Assembly: GCA_019096065.1 (NCBI GenBank) | Contig: JAGUCH010000006.1 | Location: 5,724,001-5,788,000 of the forward strand | Direction of reading: 5' to 3' | Source of the DNA: Paracyclopina nana | Lineage: Eukaryota > Arthropoda > Copepoda > Cyclopoida > Cyclopettidae | Length of the DNA: 64,000 bases | The notes under the pieces: model-generated | The model's database searches: none | Told to the model about the DNA's origin: nothing | What the model saw: only the letters and a program-made list of their open reading frames with translations | Shown: piece by piece, positions 23,451 to 36,100 of the stretch | Layout of the letters: each line of letters begins with the position of its first letter | Position numbering within the stretch: position 1 is the stretch's first letter | Translations under genes and position numbers: made by a program

Positions 23451-23964
23451 GTTGACCCGCCATGACTGTTGCTGCTGACTCGACTTGAACCTCAACAACA
23501 AGGACGGCATCGGCATCGGCGGCTCCTTGGACGACAATACCAGCCTCGACGAGGACGACTTGAACACCACCAAGGCTGGAGTAGAGGTGGATGAAGCCTT
23601 GCTGCCCATTTTTGAGCGGATTTCACGCCCTCTAAATGGGGTGAAAGCCGAGGCCTTTGACGTTGAATTTTGCGCTCGCTCAGCCTTTGGGCTCCCCCAG
23701 GCCTCCGGGATGTGATCCGGACGTCCAGAGTTGACCAAGTGAATCTCATCTCTCCAATTACTCTCGGTAAGCCCACGAGCCAGGCCCAGCAGTGACAACT
23801 ATTTGTTTGTAAACAAATCGACGCCGCCGGAGCTTGACACCATTCTAACAGTATTTGAGCTGATCAACATTCATTGCACACTTATCGTCATTTTATCAAC
23901 TCTAAGAGTAATGCTCCCCTTTTCTTCGTTCCAGCGCTCGATTGGCAGCTGCTAAGCAGTAATA

Positions 23965-26900
23965 ATGACAAAGACACCCAAAAATGGGAGCAGTAGCTCC
24001 ACACCTACGCCCCAAGGGGGCGGGGGGCCCGGGAGTGTGCCTGCCCCTCCCAGTGTTGGCTCCACCAAAAGTGAACCCATCGAGGCGAGCAGCCTCGACA
24101 ACCTCGGGGATGCTGGCACGCCCCACTCGTTACCCGAAAACAACCTAAGCAAGGACAATAATAATGCTTCCGCCGAGGACAGCCTGAATAATGGCACTTC
24201 GTCGTCCTCGGTGGACAATTTGCTCTGTGATAACGGCCTCGATAATAACAACCCTGGGGGCGGCACGTCGTCGACACCCGACAACAATAACCCAGACTGT
24301 CCCGGAAGTGTTGGTGCTCAAGTCAAATCAGAGCCAGATATGAAGCCCAACTGTTCCACGCCGAGTGTCTTGCCGCCAGACGCTGCGGATCTGTTTGACG
24401 GATTCGACTCCAAAGATGGAGGTCAGTTCGCTGCTACCACAGTAAAGTGTGCGCATAGTTGACAACTTTGCCTTCTATTTTTCTAGTTAAAGACGAAATC
24501 GATGACAGTGATAACTTGGCTGGTCTGCCCGATTTCAAAGATGAGGATCTTAAAACGTTTGACGACGCTTGCAACGACTTTTCAAATGGTAAGAAGCAAA
24601 CTAGTTTGTGAGATTGTCATTTCGATGCTTAAAAAAACCGAGGAGGGTTCCTCTTTGGCTGCACTCAAATGATGACACCAATCAAAGTTGACTGTTGTTC
24701 AAAATCCGATTTCATGTCATTTTTAATTTAGATTCAAACTTTTACCCTTCCTCTTCGGGTGGCTACATGCCTGGTCCACCTGGCATGGGTGTGATGACGT
24801 CCTGTGCCCCTCAAACACAGCCTTTACCCAGCAATGTCCTCGGCAAGGGGGGTGACCGCAGCTTAGACCAACAGTATATGCAACAATCCAGCCAAATTTT
24901 CGTATTCTCCACCGACTGGGCCAACCGAAGTGCTCAAGCTGTCATGGAGCAAGAGTACCCTTCCATAATTGCCTGGCATGAATCTCAACCTGATACGAAA
25001 AAGCAAATAGAGGTGCGAACACTGAATACATTTTCTTGGAGCTATTACGATAAGTGTCTTCATTTCTAGCATATGGCTCAGAGGTTCCCACAAATGGCAA
25101 AAACCATCATGAACCAGCAAAATATGAGGTTTAGCCAAATGAACAAAATGATGAAAGGTCCCAAAGGCCAGCCAATGATGCCGCCAGGTATGAGGCCCAT
25201 GGGTCCTGGAGGTCCCATGGGAATGCCCATGCACTGTGGGGGCATGGGTGGTCATAATGGGCCCATGGGTGGACCCATGGATCGAGGAATGGGTATGATG
25301 GGAGGACACCCTCCAGGGGGTATGCCTCCCTTAGATCACGAAGACGGTGCCATGGATCCCTCATCAGTGCCTTCATCCCTATCAGGTAAGTCTTTCAAAC
25401 AAAAAAATAAAAAAATGATGACCTTCGTAACTCTCAATAATATTTTTTTCTATTTTTTACATTTCCAGGATCCAAAGTTCCCAATGAAAACTTGAACCCT
25501 GAGCAGAGAAAAAAGCGCGCTGAAAAGCTTGGGTTCCTGCAAGTGCTCAACCAGAGACTGTTTCCCAATCAAGGTGGCGGTGGATCTCCGGGAGGCAATG
25601 TTCCTCCTGGCCAGGGATCGCCCATGGGTCCAAATGGGCCGCCAGGTGGGCCTCAAGGGAACATGCCTCCTGGCGGGAGAATGATGGGGCCTAACATGGG
25701 ACCAAACGGGCCTATGGGACCAATGGGGCCTAATGGACCTATGGGGCCAAATGGACCCATGGGGCCTAATGGACCTATGGGGCCTAATGGACCTATGGGA
25801 CCCAACATGGGACCTAACGGGCCAATGGGGCCAAATGGACCAATGGGACCCAACATGGGACCAAATGGTCCTATGGGACCCAATGGACCTATGGGGCCTG
25901 GTGGTCCTATGGGTCCAAATGGACCTATGGGGCATAACATGGGCCAAAACATGAATCCACGTGGCTACCCTCCAAACAGACCGATGGGATCAATGGGTCC
26001 TGAGCATATGGGAGGACCTCCAAGGGGTATGATGATGGGTCAAGGTGGACGAATGATGGATCCCAGGATGATGGACCCTCGCATGATGGACCCAAGAATG
26101 ATGGGTCCAATGGGCCCGGGTGGACCGATGGGTCCTGGTGGTCCGATGATGGGTCCTGGTGGACCTATGGGACCAGGTGGGCCCATGATGGGCCCTGGTG
26201 GGCATATGATGGGCCCTGGTGGACCAATGATGGGACCTGGAGGTCCGATGGGTCCTGGTGGTCCTATGGGTCCTGGTGGACCCATGATGGGACCTGGTGG
26301 GCCCATGGGCCCTGGCATGAATCAAATGGGACCCATGGGACCAGGACCTGGTATGGGGCCAGGTGGTGGTGGACCGCCCAACTCGATACAAGCCCAAATG
26401 GAGTGGCAAAAGTTGCAGCAGCAATACATCCAGGAGAAGACCAAAAAAGGTGGCCCCAACTCGAACATGATGATGGGTCCTATGGGTCCAGGCATGGGTG
26501 GCCCTCGAGGAATGATGGGTCCAGGTGGTCCAGGTGGCCGAATGCCCGGTCCTCCTCCACCATACCCGCAAGGCCCTGGACCCCGTGGAATGCCCCCAGG
26601 AGCCATGCCTAGCCCAAATCCTGGATCTCCAGCCACATCATTGCCTATGTCTTCACCTGCAGGTGGCATGATGAACTCCCCTCGCCATATGGGAAGTAAT
26701 CCTGGGACTCCAGTTTCATGCGCACCAATGTCATCGCCTGTGACTGGACCAAGAAACTCACCTGGTATTCCTCCACAAAACAACCCACAAGGTAAGCTCA
26801 TTCATCAGCCCTGTGCGATTTGAATATGTTTAGTATTTTTACAATGAAGAGTTTTTGCCAAAATTGCTGGTTATACTACATGCTGTTTTTATGCCCAATG

Positions 26901-29101
26901 TGTTAGCCTTTTGTTAATCTTCAATATCTTGGTATTTTAGAAGAATTGCGACACTGAAAATCAAGTTTGCTGTTAAGAATCAATTGCAGCAAAGTTTTTA
27001 TTTCTGATCGGAGGTTTAAAAATTAGGCCAATTACTTATCAGTAAATGAACAACATAAATATCTTTGAAAATAGTATTTTATAATCCTTGCTAAAATGCA
27101 AAATTATATCGCTTGCTATGATTAGAAATAGGATCTTGAGTTACTATTCATAACCTAGGAGAAGCACAGAGACATTCTTTTGAATAGCTATTCTCTTTTT
27201 TAAGGAGGAAGAAATCATTTTAAACGTTTAGTTGAAAGTTAGAGTAACTTTTTCTTTTTTGTTGTAGACATGTTCAATCGTCAGATGCCGTATGGTGGGC
27301 CGAACAAGAACCCTCAGTCTTCCAATAAAGAGGCAAATTTAATGCCTGTTCCTTCACCTCAGCAAATTCAATATCTGAATCCACTAGAAGGCCAAGAGCT
27401 GACCATTCAGAAGCAGCCCAACACCAGCCTCAGGGATCAGGATCTCTTATCACCATCGTAAGACCCATTTGTGCAAATAATAATGATGATGACTACATAT
27501 TATCGCTACGTCTTTGCAGGATGCCTGGCCCCACAACCCCACAGCCTGACATGTCCAAAGGTCCTCACACGCCCTCAACGTCTGTGGGTGGACCCCTGAC
27601 GCCATCAGGGCTTGAGCAAATGCCACCCAAGTACACAGGGGGACCCAATACTCCCAACACCCCGAGCAGCGTGCATGACATGAACTTTCCACCCGTGCCA
27701 AGTCCGCAAACCATGGACAAGCATCGAATGACTCCTGGGGTTCCGCCCACATCATCTGACTCCTCCAAATTCCCTGCACCCAGTCCGGGTGCTTCTGGGC
27801 CCCGAACACCCATGGACCGGTTTCCAAGTCCAGGGAACAATCGGGGCTATCCTCCAGATGGTATGTCACCCATGCATGACGTGCCCTTGAACCCTTCCAT
27901 ATCCTCATCGATGAGTAAAGGCTTCGACCCGATCTCTTCGATGGCCCAGATGAGTCAGCAGCTGATAACGGTCTCATCATCGTCCTCAATGCCCGGCCCT
28001 AGCGATGGGGGCATGAACACCCTGTGTAACATGGATGCGGGTATGATGTCCATGGGTAGACCGAATGGCATGATGGGCCAACCGCCAGACATGATGGGCC
28101 ATGATGGCATGGGGGGCATGATGGGTGGACCACCCATGATGGGCCCTGGCGGTCCCATGCGCCCTGGTTTCTCACCCATGATGGGTGGCCCTGGTGGACC
28201 CATGGGTCCAGACAATCGCATGATGGTTCCTAGTAGCGGTGATACGTCAACCAATCCAACATTTGCCACGGTGAAAGCCTCCGCCCCAAACACAATACAA
28301 TACCTGCCCACACGGCCGCAATATGACAGCCGCCCACGGGGGCCGCCTAGCCTTGAGTTCCTGCAGAGGTTTGCCAACCCCGACAAGAACAATCCTGGTG
28401 GTCCAATGTCGCACGATGGTGGACCTCCGCCACACATGATGGGTGGGCCTCCGGGTGGAATGATGCCCATGGGATCCCCTGGTAGTATGGGACCTGGTGG
28501 ACCCATGAATCGCATGATGGGCGGACCTCCTCGAGGACCGGGTGGACCGATGCCCAACCGAATGCGAGGGCCGCCTCCGCCCGGAATGATGGGGGGACCT
28601 CACATGGGTATGATGGGCCCTGGTGGACCCCCTATGGGTGGACCCAATATGGGCATGTACCCTGGAGACATGATGGGCCCCAATGGTCCGATGGGCGGAA
28701 GTCCGAACAACATGAACATGGGCCCAAATGGCAATGTCAACATGGGCATGGGCAGCCCCGGCGGGCAAATGGGCATGCCCAAGGGCTCCCCCATGGGTAA
28801 TGATCCCATGGGTGGCATGCCTCCTAACAGTACCTCTTCTGGTGGCCCTCCAGGTGGGCCCGGGTTCAAGAACTCGCCCATAATGGGCGGTGGACCGACG
28901 ACATCGGACCCCAACTACGCGCAGCAGTTCCACGACTTCCAGCAACAATTGTACGCAACCAATACACGGCGGGGCGGTCCAGGCCCTCCTGGCCCTCCTC
29001 CCAGCTCCATGGGTCATGGCATGCCACCCATGGGACCTGGCGGTAACTTCTACACTGGCGGGCCTGGCCCTTCGGGCCCAATGAGTAGCAGTGCCAAATG
29101 A
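23965..29101 (+). CDS. lgs: BCL9/Legless, beta-catenin adaptor of the Wnt pathway
   Basis: A nuclear scaffold that links Armadillo/beta-catenin to Pygopus in Wnt transcription. Seven coding exons: 23965-24421, 24487-24588, 24732-25012, 25070-25385, 25469-26791, 27268-27457 and 27520-29101 (1416 aa, phases consistent). A 5' UTR exon probably ends at 23768 (TCG|GTAAGC) and joins an acceptor at about 23933. Homology domain 1 (Pygopus-binding) is seen as [20 protein letters not shown] (about 237-280). A helix resembling HD2 (beta-catenin-binding) is [20 protein letters not shown] plus RLFP (about 392-418). Further conserved blocks are [16 protein letters not shown] (about 695) and IQYLPTRP...LEFLQRF (about 1150). 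The rest is Gly-Pro-Met-rich low complexity. The call rests on HD1, HD2 and the order of the later blocks. Confidence 0.9.
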
Positions 29102-29171
29102 ACACTTCTGACTACTTTGGAACTTGGCTGTGAGAACTGAAGAAGCAAACAAAAACGAATAATTATCTGTG

Positions 29172-29628
29172 CACAGTGGCTCAAAATGCCTTCTGGACGC
29201 GCACGGGAAAAAAACTCGCGAAATCGTAGATGTCAATTTTCATAGGGCCGTAAGCTAAAAACTAACATTCAGGGCTCCCAAGTCCGCAAATTTCCGCAGC
29301 CAATTTTGATGAATAATCATTAAATGGGGTCTGATTGACCTCTCAGTCATAAAAGAACAATTCAATTCGATTCCAATCAAAAGTTATGGATGCCCAAAAA
29401 AGGGCAAAAATGGCTATTCTACCATTTTTCTTGTTGAACACTTTTTCAAGCAAAGTTTGATTTTGAAGTCAAATTTGAATATGTATCTGTCAATTCAAAC
29501 CATTTTTGTCTCTTTTCATTGCCTAGAAGTCAACCCAATTAGAAGTTGTAAATTGGTGGTTAAATTAGAATTCGGGCGATTTGGCGGATTTTCTAGTGCG
29601 CGTGAAATCGGCTTTTTGACCCACTGTG
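29172..29628. mobile_element. Transib-like MITE, copy 2
   Basis: A 457-bp inverted relative of the element at 19247-19704, with the same CACAGTG ends and its own perfect 5-bp duplication CTGTG (29167-29171 and 29629-29633). It sits about 70 bp after the BCL9/legless stop codon, so it may be part of that gene's 3' UTR. Different duplications at the two sites show independent insertions. Confidence 0.87.
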
Positions 29629-29633
29629 CTGTG

Positions 29634-30227
29634 GTTGTTTTGTGCACATAGAATCATTATTATTAGGCCCAGTTACCTATCCATATATAATGCCACCACG
29701 TGACAACAACGCGAACCCCATCAACATCATCATGTAAAATTTTGCTCATACTATATATCGATGATTTCGTTCTTTTTTCCTCTATTATCACCATCAATGG
29801 TAGATCACCACCAGCTGCTGCTACTACTACTATGCATACTACATATACTCCCAACCGACGACTTTTTCAAGCATCCAGTTATTGTGTGAAGAAAAAGCTA
29901 CTACAAAAACAAGCAAATTTTATTATTCCTGCCAGTCTGTGGCTCGGCCACTCAAATAGCAGAAGAAGTATACTTAAATAAAGACGCATAAACATGACAT
30001 ACACATCAGTTCTTTACTCCTTTTTTGTAATTGCTGCCCTCGTAAATCTAGGCATGGGCTGTGCCAATCTTCCATTTCTTCATTGGCTTGGAGGCACTCT
30101 TAGATTGCATCTTTTTCGTCAGTGGAACATGCCACTGACTAATATATGAAGAAAAAACTAACAAAAGCCGAAGAAGTGAACTTATGAAGACGCATGAACG
30201 AGGCACAAAAATCAGCTCTTTACTTTA
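29634..30227. other. intergenic region with a decayed copy of the POLR3G 3' end
   Basis: Positions about 29955-30145 repeat the 3' end and downstream flank of POLR3G (30170-30430): AGAAG..AACTTA..AAGACGCAT, ATCAG.TCTTTACT, then CTTCCATTTCTTCATTGGCTTGGAGGCACTCTT beside TTCCATTTCTTCATTAGCTTTGTTGGACTCTT. The copy is tandem, diverged and interrupted. There is no other feature in the interval. Confidence 0.6.
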
Positions 30228-31157
30228 TTAATAAATGCCTCCCTCGTCCATGTTGTCATCCTCATCATCGAGGTAATTTTCGCCGTTGTCAAAGTAGTTG
30301 TTGGCATAGTCTGTGCCATCATCCAGCTCTTCGTCCAGTTCTTCCTCTTCCATTTCTTCATTAGCTTTGTTGGACTCTTCGTCATCATCTTTGTCACCCG
30401 TGGAGCTTCCCACTGACTTTTCATCATCTTCCTTCTCATCAGCACCTTCCTTGATGCCATCCAGGATTTCATCCGGATTCAAAACTTTCTTGCGTCGCTT
30501 GGCAATGCTGACTTTATTTGTCTTGGCCTTTCTTTTGGCTTTGACAGTCGGTGCCAGCTCCATAGGGAACCTTTTCCAGTCCAAGTGATCCAGTGGTTTT
30601 TGAACATGGCCCTGAAATGTAAAATACTATGGTAAATGCCACGCCGGTTCTGGTCCGCTAGATGGAGCTGCAATCTGTTTTTCACGGATATTGCTACCAA
30701 ATCTTAATTATTTACACCATTTTGACCGCCAAAAAAGCCAAAAAGTGTAAGTAGCAAAAAATGCCACTTCGGGTATTTTGGTCTACTTGTGCAGTGGCGC
30801 CATCCAAAGGAGTGGTGAAATATTCTTGAACTAAATGTCGTGATACTATTACACAATTGTCACCTGGAGTCTGTCGGAATATCTGCCCACTGACACAACT
30901 TTGTTTGCCTCTCCAGGAGTTGTTTTGGCAACGATTGCAAATTGGGAGTCTTTCATGTTGTTCACGAAATCTTTCATCACAGCCAGCATGTAGTCATGCT
31001 CAGGTAACTTCAACAGCAACTGAGGTCTGGATCCCAATGGAGGATAAACCGGGGGTGGATCCGACGAATTCTGCTCAACTTGACCTCGGACAAGGCCAAG
31101 GCCTTCAGTATTGAGGTTCAAGGACGACTGGCCTCGACCGCGACCTCGACCAGCCAT
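30228..31157 (-). CDS. POLR3G: RNA polymerase III subunit RPC7 (POLR3G/POLR3GL)
   Basis: A subunit of the RPC3-RPC6-RPC7 initiation subcomplex of nuclear RNA polymerase III. Two exons: 30864-31157 and 30228-30611 (225 aa; human POLR3G 223). It starts MAGRGRGRGQ like the human protein (MAGNKGRGR), has the motif with PPPVYPPL, a central DHLDWKRFPMELAP block, a Lys-rich stretch and a long acidic C-terminus ending NYFDNGENYLDDEDDNMDE, matching the family's NSYF..DNMDEATY ending. An upstream in-frame extension exists, but the ATG at 31157 fits the family. AATAAA overlaps the stop codon. A family-B repeat fills much of the intron. Confidence 0.92.
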
Positions 31158-31239
31158 GATTCCCGAGATCCTCACTTTGTTATTGTTTTTGTTATTCCGC
31201 GAACCAGAGCTACCAGATTTGGCGTTTAGACTCAAGAGC

Positions 31240-32800
31240 GTTGATTGTCCAAAAACGCCACTTTATCAATTGCAATGAATTTAAAGAACTTATCACAGTT
31301 TCTAAACAAGTAAGTTACTGAATTTGTATAGAGACCCAAATCATAACATTTTGTCGCTATCTAGTGTGAAAATATGGGAAATACTGGTTTGAAAAGGGAT
31401 GCGACAACTTTTTTGTAGACAAAATGGAGCAATTTTTTTCAGGTGCACAACCCTTAAAAAAGCAGACATAATTCTGGTTTTTCTTAAGAAAAATCAAAGT
31501 TAACAAAAAATACAAGAAGAGGTATGAATGGTCATATTAATTGATGTTAACTCCTAGCTAAATATTAAAGATTTAGCGAAAATATCGAAATTAAAAAAAG
31601 ATTGTACCCCAGACGATCCGCTTGCAGTAGTACCTCATTCTGACTCAGGAAAGTGTTATTTTTTGGTATCTTATGCAAAAATACAATTTCTGACAGAAAA
31701 AGCCAAGCCATAGACAAACAAGTTCTGAATGGAACTTTCTGGTAATGATAACTTCTTTTCCGGCTGCACACCAATTTTGCCCATAAAGATCGCGTGGAAG
31801 ACTCTATGTCATTGTTATTGTTATGATTTAGGTCTCTATTGTGAATGCGTTGAGTAGATTTTCCCCAAAAAAAAGAATGTTTGCAAAAGTAACAGGAGAT
31901 GATTTTGAAGGTAAATTAACGCATATTTGCAAGAGAGATTCAAAAAGCGAGAAGTTGGGTAAAGAATTCATCATCTCCTAAATTTTCCAGGCCATTGAAT
32001 ACAAGTCAATGGGAGTTGTTCCCAATTCATCCAAAAAGTTGCTTGCTATGCGCCTAAAAGTGCTGCCAGATTTAATTTCAAATTTCAAGTTGCATGGTAT
32101 GAAATAGCATCATCATAATTAGCAGTACTTTTTTTTTGGCTAGAATTAAATTCTTTCATTGATTGCGAGCATTCATTCTTTCGGGTAGGCATATAGTCGT
32201 GAGGAATTGGCCTTTTTACCAATATGTCATACCTGCTACACCCCAGTCAATGACACTTGCCAGCGTAGCCAGATTTGGCTCTTTTAGAGAAGCCAACTTG
32301 GACCAAAGCATCAAAAGATTTTGTCATCAAGACAAGTGCGAAAAACTTGTTTTCGAACCTCGAGAATATCGAGATCAGCTCTAAGATCAATCATGTTAGC
32401 AAAATTCCAATAAGTGGGATATTATAGTAGTTTGTCTTGCGAATAGCTAAATATGACTCATCTTTTTCAAAAAAAGTCGATTTATGTGCAACTTTTCGAA
32501 TGACAACTTCATTTAACCATAATTTCAAATAAAATGCAAAGTCATGCATTCAGATGTCAAAAGCTAATAGAAATCTTTGAATTGTCTTAGCAACAGCACA
32601 TGATTAGCTTTTAGCATTCGCCGTATGAACATGGCTATTTTCAAGAGTTGTCGGGCCTCTTAGCCTAGTAGGCATCTGGTAGCTCCCAATTCTGTGGGCA
32701 TACCGTGACAGCTGCTGCAGTGTATCGATTTGTTGGAGTTGACATGGAAGAAGAAAGTGGGCTAAACTCGACGACGGCGTGATCAAAACCAAGAAGAATA
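31240..32800. other. intergenic, no gene recognised
   Basis: AT-rich sequence between POLR3G and syntaxin. Short frames (minus 31565-31774, plus 32163-32384) carry no recognisable domain. Nothing else is seen. Confidence 0.5.
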
Positions 32801-32841
32801 AAAAGAGAAAGCAGCAGCGGCAGCAGCAGCCTCCATACAAG

Positions 32842-32849
32842 TATATAAG
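32842..32849 (+). promoter_or_regulatory. TATA box candidate for syntaxin
   Basis: TATATAAG about 300 bp upstream of the syntaxin ATG (33143), followed by about 30 bp to a plausible start region near 32875. The first coding exon is only 33 bp, so the 5' UTR would end in it. Confidence 0.45.
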
Positions 32850-33142
32850 CAGCCTCGAGCTTTCCAAGGCCAAAAGGAGGTCGGCCCGGATCGCCGTCGC
32901 TGCTGCTGCTGTCGACGGCCTCAAATAAAACCCCCGTGATCTGGTGCAGTTAGATTCAACAACCTCGCTTCTTTGCTTCAACGTCGACTCGGAGTCGAAA
33001 AAAGTCGCCCCTAATCGGGACAACGTGGGCTGACTTTTTTTCCGCGAAACGACCAAAACAACCAGCCAACGCGGGCACACCCCTGCCCATTTGACGGAAT
33101 TTCTCTCGCATCAAAACAAAGCCACAAACATCGTCATCCAGG

Positions 33143-36100
33143 ATGCCTAGGGATCGCTTGGCAGCCTTGAAAGCGGTAAGCTTGGCCTTTGCCAGCCTTT
33201 GGAATTATGCCTTGTCATTAAGCAGTTTTTGCGGTGATATTTTAACGAGATGGAAATCATGACCACGTGACTTGCTTCAAGCGCACAAAGAAAGAAAGCT
33301 TTCCTCTTTTTGCCGCTCGGGTTCTTCTTCTTTGGTGTCATCTGCCATTTCCGGGGTGGTGTCTTTGTTGAATGCCCCCCTTCGCATTGTTGCACTCGGC
33401 TGTGGTCATCATTTTCGAACCGCAATAATTGCCAAATCAATAAAATGTGCCTTTGTCTTCCCAACATGAATACCTTTTAGCAAGTTTGGCTGGATCAAGA
33501 TGGGACAAATCCTGTTTTTTTCTCGAAAATGAAACGAATCTCGAATTTCAGGCCCAGAGTGACGATGATGATGGATCCGAGGACATTGGTGTCAATGTGG
33601 AGGGTGGGAGAATGGACGAATTCTTCCAGGAGGTGGAGGACATCCGCGAAAACATTGACAGGATCCAGACCAATGTGGAGGAAGTCAAGCGAAAGCACAG
33701 TGCCATCCTCTCAGCTCCTCAGACAGACGAGAGTAAATATAGTGCTAATGCTCCTCATTTTTGTAAGTTAAAATAATCCCCTTTTTTCCGTTTTACTCAG
33801 AGATGAAACAGGAGCTGGAGGATCTCATGTCTGAAATCAAGAAAACTGCCAACAAAGTCAGAGCCAAGCTTAAAGGTAACCAAACATGGCCGAAATGGCA
33901 AAAGTCGATTCACCACATTCTTAATTAAAGTGGATGACCTTGCCCAACTTTTTGAAGAAGTCTGATTGAGCGAAAAGGAGTGTTGCGCAACACCTTTTTT
34001 AATGAGCGCGCGTGAGATTGCATAAGGCGAAAAAATTAAGGTGCAAAGTTCTCAACTTGAGCCTTGGTTGCATTGTTATTAAGGAAAATGAGAAAATCCT
34101 TTCTGCAGGTGGTTTTCTTGCTTTTTAAAAGCCATTTTCTACGGGTTACTTAGTTCAGCCGTTTTTCATCATCACTGTAGATGGCGCCACCTTCTTCAAT
34201 TACCAGAAGTGGCTTTTTTCGCAATTTACACATTTTGGCATTTTTGACGGTGAAACGGCGAAAATAGCTTCAATTCCATCTTGCGGATTTGAACCGCACC
34301 TATAATTTCTAAAAAAATGATGCTAATGCCAATGTTTTTATTCAGTGATTGAGCAGAATATTGAGCAAGAGGAAAGGGTAAACAAGGCCTCGGCGGATTT
34401 GAGGATCCGGAAGACCCAACACTCGACCTTGTCTCGCAAATTCGTTGAGGTCATGACCGAGTACAACCGCACCCAGACGGATTATCGCGAACGATGCAAA
34501 TCCCGAATCCAGAGACAGCTCGAAATCACGGGCAGAACGACGACCAATGAGGAGCTGGAAAACATGCTTGAGCAGGGCAATTCTGCCGTCTTCACCCAGG
34601 GCATCATCATGGATACAGCCCAGGCGAAACAGACTCTTGCGGACATCGAAGCCAGACATGCGGATATTATCAAACTTGAGACTTCAATCAAGGAGTTGCA
34701 TGACATGTTCATGGACATGGCCATGTTGGTGGAGAGCCAGGTCAGATTAGTATTTTCGTGCTATTTTCATAATTATCTGTGGTGGTTTTAATATTTAAAC
34801 TTGCTGCAAAACTGCCACTTTGCTTTGTGCATTGCGTGAAAATGCTTTTGCTTTGTAGAAAGCTAACTTTAATTGCATCCTGGCCTCTCATGCTTCACCT
34901 TGATGAAATGGTTATTTTCAATGAAATACCAGAAGTGGCTTTTAACACTGCTGATCCGTTTTGGCGTTTTTGGCATTCGAATGGCGATTAAAGCTTAGTA
35001 GGCGTCTGCACAATCTCCGCGAAAACAAACCGCCACTCCATCTTGCGGATGTATGTGACAACTGATTGTTTATGGCCCTTGAATGAATTGTTTTGCAGGG
35101 AGAAATGATTGATCGCATTGAATACCATGTGGAGCATGCAGTGGATTATGTGCAAACTGCAACGCAAGACACCAAAAAAGCGTTGAAGTATCAGTCAAAA
35201 GCTCGACGGGTAAGCACTTTTTCTCACTTTTTCTGGTCGGGTGCTGGCTCTCTTGCCTTTTTTCATTATGGCCGTTTATTATGTGTGGGGATGATGTTAT
35301 GCTAACAGGACTAACAAAAATCTGGTGGCGTTGCTGTTGGCTACTCATATGATAATTCTCTGGCTTAACCTGTCTTCTAATCCACTAATCCTCCCGCGTG
35401 GTGTGACAGAATCTTTTCTGCATCTTATATGTACTAATAACTTTTTCCCCTTCACATGAGAGAGTGATGTGGCTCATGGCTGACTTTGCACTTTTTTGAC
35501 AGCCAATTTCGAAAGTTTTATGCGAGTAAGCAAACTTTTCCATTTTTTCTTTATGCTTCTAAAGTCTGATCCAAAAAAAGTAGAATAGTTTTTTAAATAT
35601 ATAATCTTAATAGGATTATTTTATGATAGTAAAAAAATTTGCCTCTTCTACTAAACATCATGCAACTCTCTACGATATTTCTATTTCTTGCTTTTAAGCA
35701 TTAAATTCTATAATTTACTTCTGTATTTAATAGCATGTATACATATTTCACTCTATCTTTTACCCTTATTTCTCCTAGCCATATTTATTATTTTTATTTT
35801 TTGTGTTTTGATGTTCTGTTATGTTTTTTTTCGCAGAAAAAGTGTTTCATCATTTTATGTTTGTCAGTGGTGATCATCATTATCATTATTGTCATTGTGG
35901 TGCTAGTTGTCAATCAGGTGACCCCTGCGCCGGTCACTTCATCGGCGACCAGCTAAATTCCCGACCAACCACATCATGATGAGGAACTCTTTTCCCCACC
36001 GACCGTCACACCTATATATTTTTATATTATCACTTTTACAATTTTCTCTTGACGTTGTGACTCTGATGTGAGTGATTTTTTTAGGTTTTTTTCCTTCCTG

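Noticed and set aside
23485-23715. 76-codon frame upstream of legless
   Set aside because: Lies in the probable 5' UTR exon, ends before the donor at 23768 and is not in frame with the coding exons.
25450-28914. Long minus-strand frames (Gly-Pro-Ile, His-rich) opposite BCL9
   Set aside because: Shadows of the Gly-Pro-Met coding repeats; no independent domain and the plus strand is accounted for by seven phase-consistent exons.
30313-30588. Poly-Ser plus-strand frame
   Set aside because: Antisense of the acidic tail of POLR3G.
35500-35530. Possible 23-bp micro-exon in syntaxin between exon 5 and the first anchor exon
   Set aside because: Length is not a multiple of three and it would shift all three anchor exons out of frame.
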